A stretch of DNA of 64,000 nucleotides from Progne subis subis (lineage: Eukaryota > Chordata > Aves > Passeriformes > Hirundinidae), in assembly GCA_022316685.1 (NCBI GenBank), contig JAKJHU010000030.1, positions 16,758,018-16,822,017 of the forward strand, in the 5' to 3' direction. This document shows positions 60,277-64,000 of the stretch, piece after piece (within the stretch, counting starts at the first letter, position 1; each line of letters starts with the position of its first letter). The translations under genes and the position numbers were made by a program. Below the pieces are notes generated by a model. It did not search any database. It was not told where the DNA came from and saw only the letters and a program-made list of their open reading frames with translations.

Positions 60277-60277
<1 letters not shown>

Positions 60278-60323
<46 letters not shown>
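60278..60323. repeat. Poly-A run (46)
   Basis: Uninterrupted 46-base A tract, the longest in the window. No LINE, SINE or processed transcript was recognised just upstream. Confidence 0.97.
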
Positions 60324-60325
<2 letters not shown>

Positions 60326-61619
60326 CAGAAACTTGCTGTCTCAGCTGTAGACTTCAAAGGGTAATGACACTTTTAGTGATCATAAAACATGTGATTACTA
60401 TTAAGCATTTGGAAAGTTGTAAAGATGACTGAATTAAGCTCTGGAAGCACTGAAAATTATAAGGCATCTGAGTTAATAATCACAGAATTTGGGAAATGTA
60501 GTTTTGTTTATGAATAACAAACAATATCTATCATTATATTGTGTTCATAAATGATGCAGATGTAAGGAAAAACTTTGGGGTCCTGAGTCTTCAGTCCCTG
60601 AATAAAATTAACTTAACTTAAAAAACCATTAACTGCTTATAGTTCAGAATTTGCTCAGGACAAATACACAACTCTGGAACACTCAGGCACTTTGTGTCTA
60701 TGGATGCAGTAGTAACTATACATACTCTGTTGTTCTTTCTGTGTGATACCTCATCTATGGGTTTGTTTTAATTGTAGATATAATAAGGATCCTCACTCAG
60801 GCTTTCTGACTGCCTCCCATTTCTCAAAGAGAGAATCCTCTCCAGAGTTAAATGACATTTTATCTTACACTTCTCCTTAAGGAGTTGGGGATGGGTGGGT
60901 GGAAGAAGGAAGTCATGACTTCAGGTTACCTGTAATTCCAAGAGGGTTACTCCTTCATCTTGTAGTAAGGATACAGTAATCAAAAATTCTTAGAGTCTTT
61001 CATTACCTTCACAAACCTTCAGCAGAGTTAGAAGCCAAACTTTGGCTCCATTAGCAGAGCCCACTGCTGAATGGAGGACCAGCAGGGCAAGAATGGAGGT
61101 CGGCACTAACAATTACTAATTTGGGAGGGCACTGCAGTGTGACCACTCAACTCCAAAGCTGGTTGCACTGACTGCTATAAGGGTATATTATGTACAACAT
61201 TCTGCCCATTCTCACTATGGGCAGGCCTCATGGACATCCAGAGATCAGCTGAGATTTATCAGATGTATTGCCTGTGCTGGTGATGTCAATATGAGAACCT
61301 CAAGCGTTGTTCCTTAACTTCACAGAGCTAATGAGGATCACCCTGTGGTAGTCTGAAGTTGAATATTTCAACAATAGTAACATTACAGATAGAACAAGGA
61401 GTGGGAAAACATGCAGAAATGTTTTCTCAGACTGGGAATATAGGAAATAAGTGCTTGTGATTTTTTTAAAATACGGAATTGGCAGCTGCACATTTTGATT
61501 TTACTTAGTGCTGCAAAAGGATTTCGTCTGAATCCCTTCTAGGTCTGAAACTTAATGTTAAAGTATCTTGACTCTAGGACATAAGACAAAGAATGTCATT
61601 GTTTATTCTTTGATGTTCT

Positions 61620-61780
61620 AAAGCATCTTATTCTTCAGGGATCTCAACATGCTGTACACACATTAATTAAAGTCCATAGTACTCCTAAATCAGTTGCTAT
61701 TATTCCCAGTTGATTGATGGAGAAGCTGAGATGAAGAGAGATTATACAGTGCATTTTCTAATGTGGAAGTATGTGAAATT
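61620..61780 (+). repeat. Degenerate MIR-like SINE relic
   Basis: Words follow the MIR order: ATGCTGTACACACATTAATT (compare CTTTACATACATTAATT), then TTGCTATTATTCCCAGTTG (compare TATTATCCCCATTTTAC), then ATGGAGAAGCTGAGATGAAG (compare GATGAGGAAACTGAGGCACAG). The divergence is large. Confidence 0.45.
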
Positions 61781-62051
61781 AGACCCATGAAATTCATGGT
61801 TCAGCAATTAAAGGGAAGAAATATGATATTTTTCACATTTACTGAAAAACCTCTATGTTCCACGGAAACAACACCAAAAGTTTGGGTTTTGAGACCTTGG
61901 TGTCACACTGCTTAGAAAACTGCAAGGATTTTTGAGGTGCAGGAAATCTAGTCTGTGTGGCCATCTTCAGCAGGTGCCCCTATGGTATCAAGTTCAGCCC
62001 TAAATCCAAATATGCCCATGATTCATAGATATTGCATTTATTTTTTTTCAG

Positions 62052-62183
62052 TTGAAGATATTTAAAAAGAAAAACAAAACCCAAAGCAATACAAGCAAAG
62101 TTGAACCTGTGAAGCCAGCAGGTACTATCAGGCAAAACATGAACCCAAATCAGCTACTACAAGAAGAATCAAAAATTGCACTG
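62052..62183 (+). other. Best candidate internal coding exon in the window (unrecognised)
   Basis: A strong acceptor (CATTTATTTTTTTTCAG, ending 62051) and a consensus donor (GCACTG|GTGAGT, at 62184) bound exactly 132 nt. Only one frame is open, in phase 0 at both ends; the other two hit stops within the first four codons. The 44 residues start with a lysine-rich stretch (LKIFKKKNKTQSNTSK), pass through VEPVKPAGTIRQN and end NPNQLLQEESKIAL. There is no domain I can name. The lysine-rich start could be a juxtamembrane or linker segment. Downstream the frame closes 15 nt into the intron, as expected for a real boundary. A pseudo-exon cannot be excluded. Confidence 0.38.
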
Positions 62184-62631
62184 GTGAGTATGGTGAACTG
62201 AGTCACATATTTTCATAATTTATAGCAGAAGAAATTAACAGGATAGGTTTTGGTCTCACTCCATCTGTAACACATAAGAAGTATTTTTAAAAGCTTCAGT
62301 GAAGATTTATGACCCATTTTTGTCTATTTTTACACAGGGTAAATTTTCTTAAATGGGTAAGACACAACTTTATCAAAGGCAGACTTAATCCTGTCCTCTG
62401 AAGAAACAGGCTTTAGGAACTCCATCTTCCTCTACAACAGATGTATGCACAGATGCAATTTCCTCCTTTTTCTCTGGTTGTGTTCTCAAATGAGAGAGAT
62501 ACCTGGCTGATGGATCACAGTGTAACTCAGAACATCTGAAATCAAAGTAAAATTTGAAATAAATTATATTTGAGCTAATTGCTATTTTGTATTTTTCTTT
62601 CTCATTGGACTCCAACATTCCTGCCTTGCAG

Positions 62632-62689
62632 CATCCCAGACTTGGGCCTTTCAGAATGCTCCTCTAGCCCTGGCTCAATCTGGAGCTTT
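62632..62689 (+). other. Candidate short exon (unrecognised)
   Basis: Follows a good acceptor (CCAACATTCCTGCCTTGCAG) and ends at GCTTT|GTAAGT. Of 58 nt, two frames are open; one reads IPDLGLSECSSSPGSIWSF. It lies 448 nt downstream of 62052-62183 on the same strand, but that exon leaves phase 0 while this frame needs phase 2, so they do not join directly. Confidence 0.13.
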
Positions 62690-62912
62690 GTAAGTGAGTT
62701 GGAACAACACAGAGTGGAGCTGCCCCAGCTCTCAGCCCAAAGTTTCAAAGGTTTTGCCTAATTAGTTTGGAAAGATGCAAGCTTACGCTACAGACCATGG
62801 AGCCACTGGATCTCTACATGCAGGGCATTTTGATTGCTCTGAGGCACAGAAGGGGGCTTCTTACTGGCTGCTTTCTGATGGTAAAAAAATAGCTCCCGCT
62901 ATAAGTGGGACT

Positions 62913-62945
62913 ATTTAGAATAAGCTGATAATTTAGAATAAGCTG
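62913..62945. repeat. 18-bp tandem duplication
   Basis: ATTTAGAATAAGCTG occurs at 62913-62927 and again at 62931-62945. Confidence 0.95.
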
Positions 62946-64000
62946 GCATAGAGAAACATTCAGGATCTAAAAAGAAACTTGACTCATATTTACAATTGCT
63001 ATTGCAGGCAGCTGAACAAATTAAAAAAAAAATGTTTAAGCTTAATAAACAGGATGTAACTTGTTAAGCCTTAAAAAAATACCTAAGCAAAGCCAGTTTT
63101 TTGAATTTCTATTTCTGTCTTAGCTACTGTCTTGCTCTGTGACCTTGGCATGCAATTTCCCTCCCTTGTCCCTCTGTTCTGCCTCCCACCACTTTTCTGT
63201 CTTGCCTATTTATGTTTCCTTTGCTCTCAGTATTCAAGTTTATTTGTTCTGTCAATTGAATCCATTCTATTATTCAGGGAAGAGTGTACTCTAAAGCGTT
63301 TTGTCATCCAAAACATTCCCTAGAATATAAAAATTGAAAGTAATGGAAAGTAAATAAACATTCACAAGCCATTATTTCCACATGGAGCTAGAACCTTATT
63401 ATACCTGGCTGCCTGACAAGTCTGTCAGTCAGTAACACTTATTTCTCCTTGCAGTTGGCTGTGCCACAATGCTCCTCTGAGTTCATTTTTCCAAAGCCTA
63501 AATGGATTTATATCCTATGCAGTGCCTCATACTCACATTAAAGTTTCATTTTTAAATGACAATAAGGTTCTCCGATGGTCCAAGTCTGCATCCTGTATGC
63601 ACAAGTGTGGGATATTTGTGTTTGTAAATCCAGAAATCCCACCACAGGGCAAAGGGGCACCTAAATGAATTGTTCCTATAGGACACATTTGAGAGGAGAG
63701 TTTGAAATGTTACCTCTGCAACTCAGACTTTCCACCTCTAATATTTTGTGATTCACAGTCCAAAGCTGTTTCCTAAACATGTAGTATTAAGTGATCAGGC
63801 TGAGTACCAAGGAAATGAATCACTTTCCCCTTTTGAATAGCAGCTGCCCTTTGAGAGGAAGAAGAGGTCATGGCTGTCTCCTGCATTGTTCAGCACTCAG
63901 ACACAGGGAGATCTGCATTCAGCTCCCTCCAGGCTGACATTTTTTGGGTCAGGTTCTGAGTACCGGGATATTCCTACTCACCATCCTTGTGAAAGTAGTG

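Larger units (their letters stand above)
56212..60277. other. Gene-poor unique sequence
   Basis: About 4 kb with a somewhat GC-richer part at 56440-57440. It contains the candidate exon 57828-57977 and a short (ATGA)n repeat. No gene or mobile element is recognised. Confidence 0.55.
60324..64000. other. Gene-poor sequence with two candidate exons
   Basis: Contains the MIR-like relic 61620-61780, the candidate exons 62052-62183 and 62632-62689, and an 18-bp tandem duplication at 62913-62945. No gene is otherwise recognised up to the window end. Confidence 0.55.

Noticed and set aside
1..64000. CRISPR arrays, bacterial genes, rRNA, interstitial telomere repeats
   Set aside because: None was seen; the repeats present are vertebrate microsatellites and bird mobile elements.

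Overview
The window looks like a gene-poor stretch of bird nuclear DNA, probably a long intron or an intergenic desert. The avian call rests on the mobile elements. Two CR1 LINE fragments have the avian-type 3' end, and three solo LTRs resemble endogenous retrovirus LTRs known from bird genomes; one is the family that ends in GGGTCAACCCACCACA. I cannot name the species. There is no operon-like structure, no recognisable full protein-coding gene and no confident RNA gene. Nearly all open frames of 60-110 codons look like chance, repeat-derived or LTR-derived frames.

Layout. 1-12230 is mostly unique AT-rich sequence, with a CR1 3' fragment at 198-400, a compact perfect hairpin at 5402-5458 and several exon-like segments. 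12231-12918 is a longer CR1 copy that keeps the decayed C-terminal part of ORF2. 13296-13929 is a solo LTR with a visible TATA box and polyadenylation signal. 13930-25750 is mostly unique; it has one 212-codon open frame (19671-20309) and an old, degenerate repeat near 20905-21165. 25751-26476 and 26921-27946 are two different solo LTRs 444 bp apart. 27947-64000 is unique sequence broken by simple repeats: a (CCTCT)n homopyrimidine tract at 31353-31618, an alternating purine-pyrimidine (CA)n block at 33435-33503, a run of 38 C at 39449-39486, a 46-base A run at 60278-60323, and several A/T-rich tracts. Two stretches (55425-55580, 61620-61780) look like old MIR-type SINE relics.

Genes. The best candidates are short open segments bounded by good splice signals. 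On the + strand these are 57828-57977, 62052-62183 and 19912-20286; on the - strand they are 827-945, 1998-2049, 7634-7723 and 30447-30472. I recognise none of the encoded peptides. Their reading phases do not join into one transcript, and pseudo-exons are common in vertebrate introns, so all are held at low confidence. All five clearly identified mobile elements lie on the - strand. That would fit, without proving, a host transcript running on the + strand.
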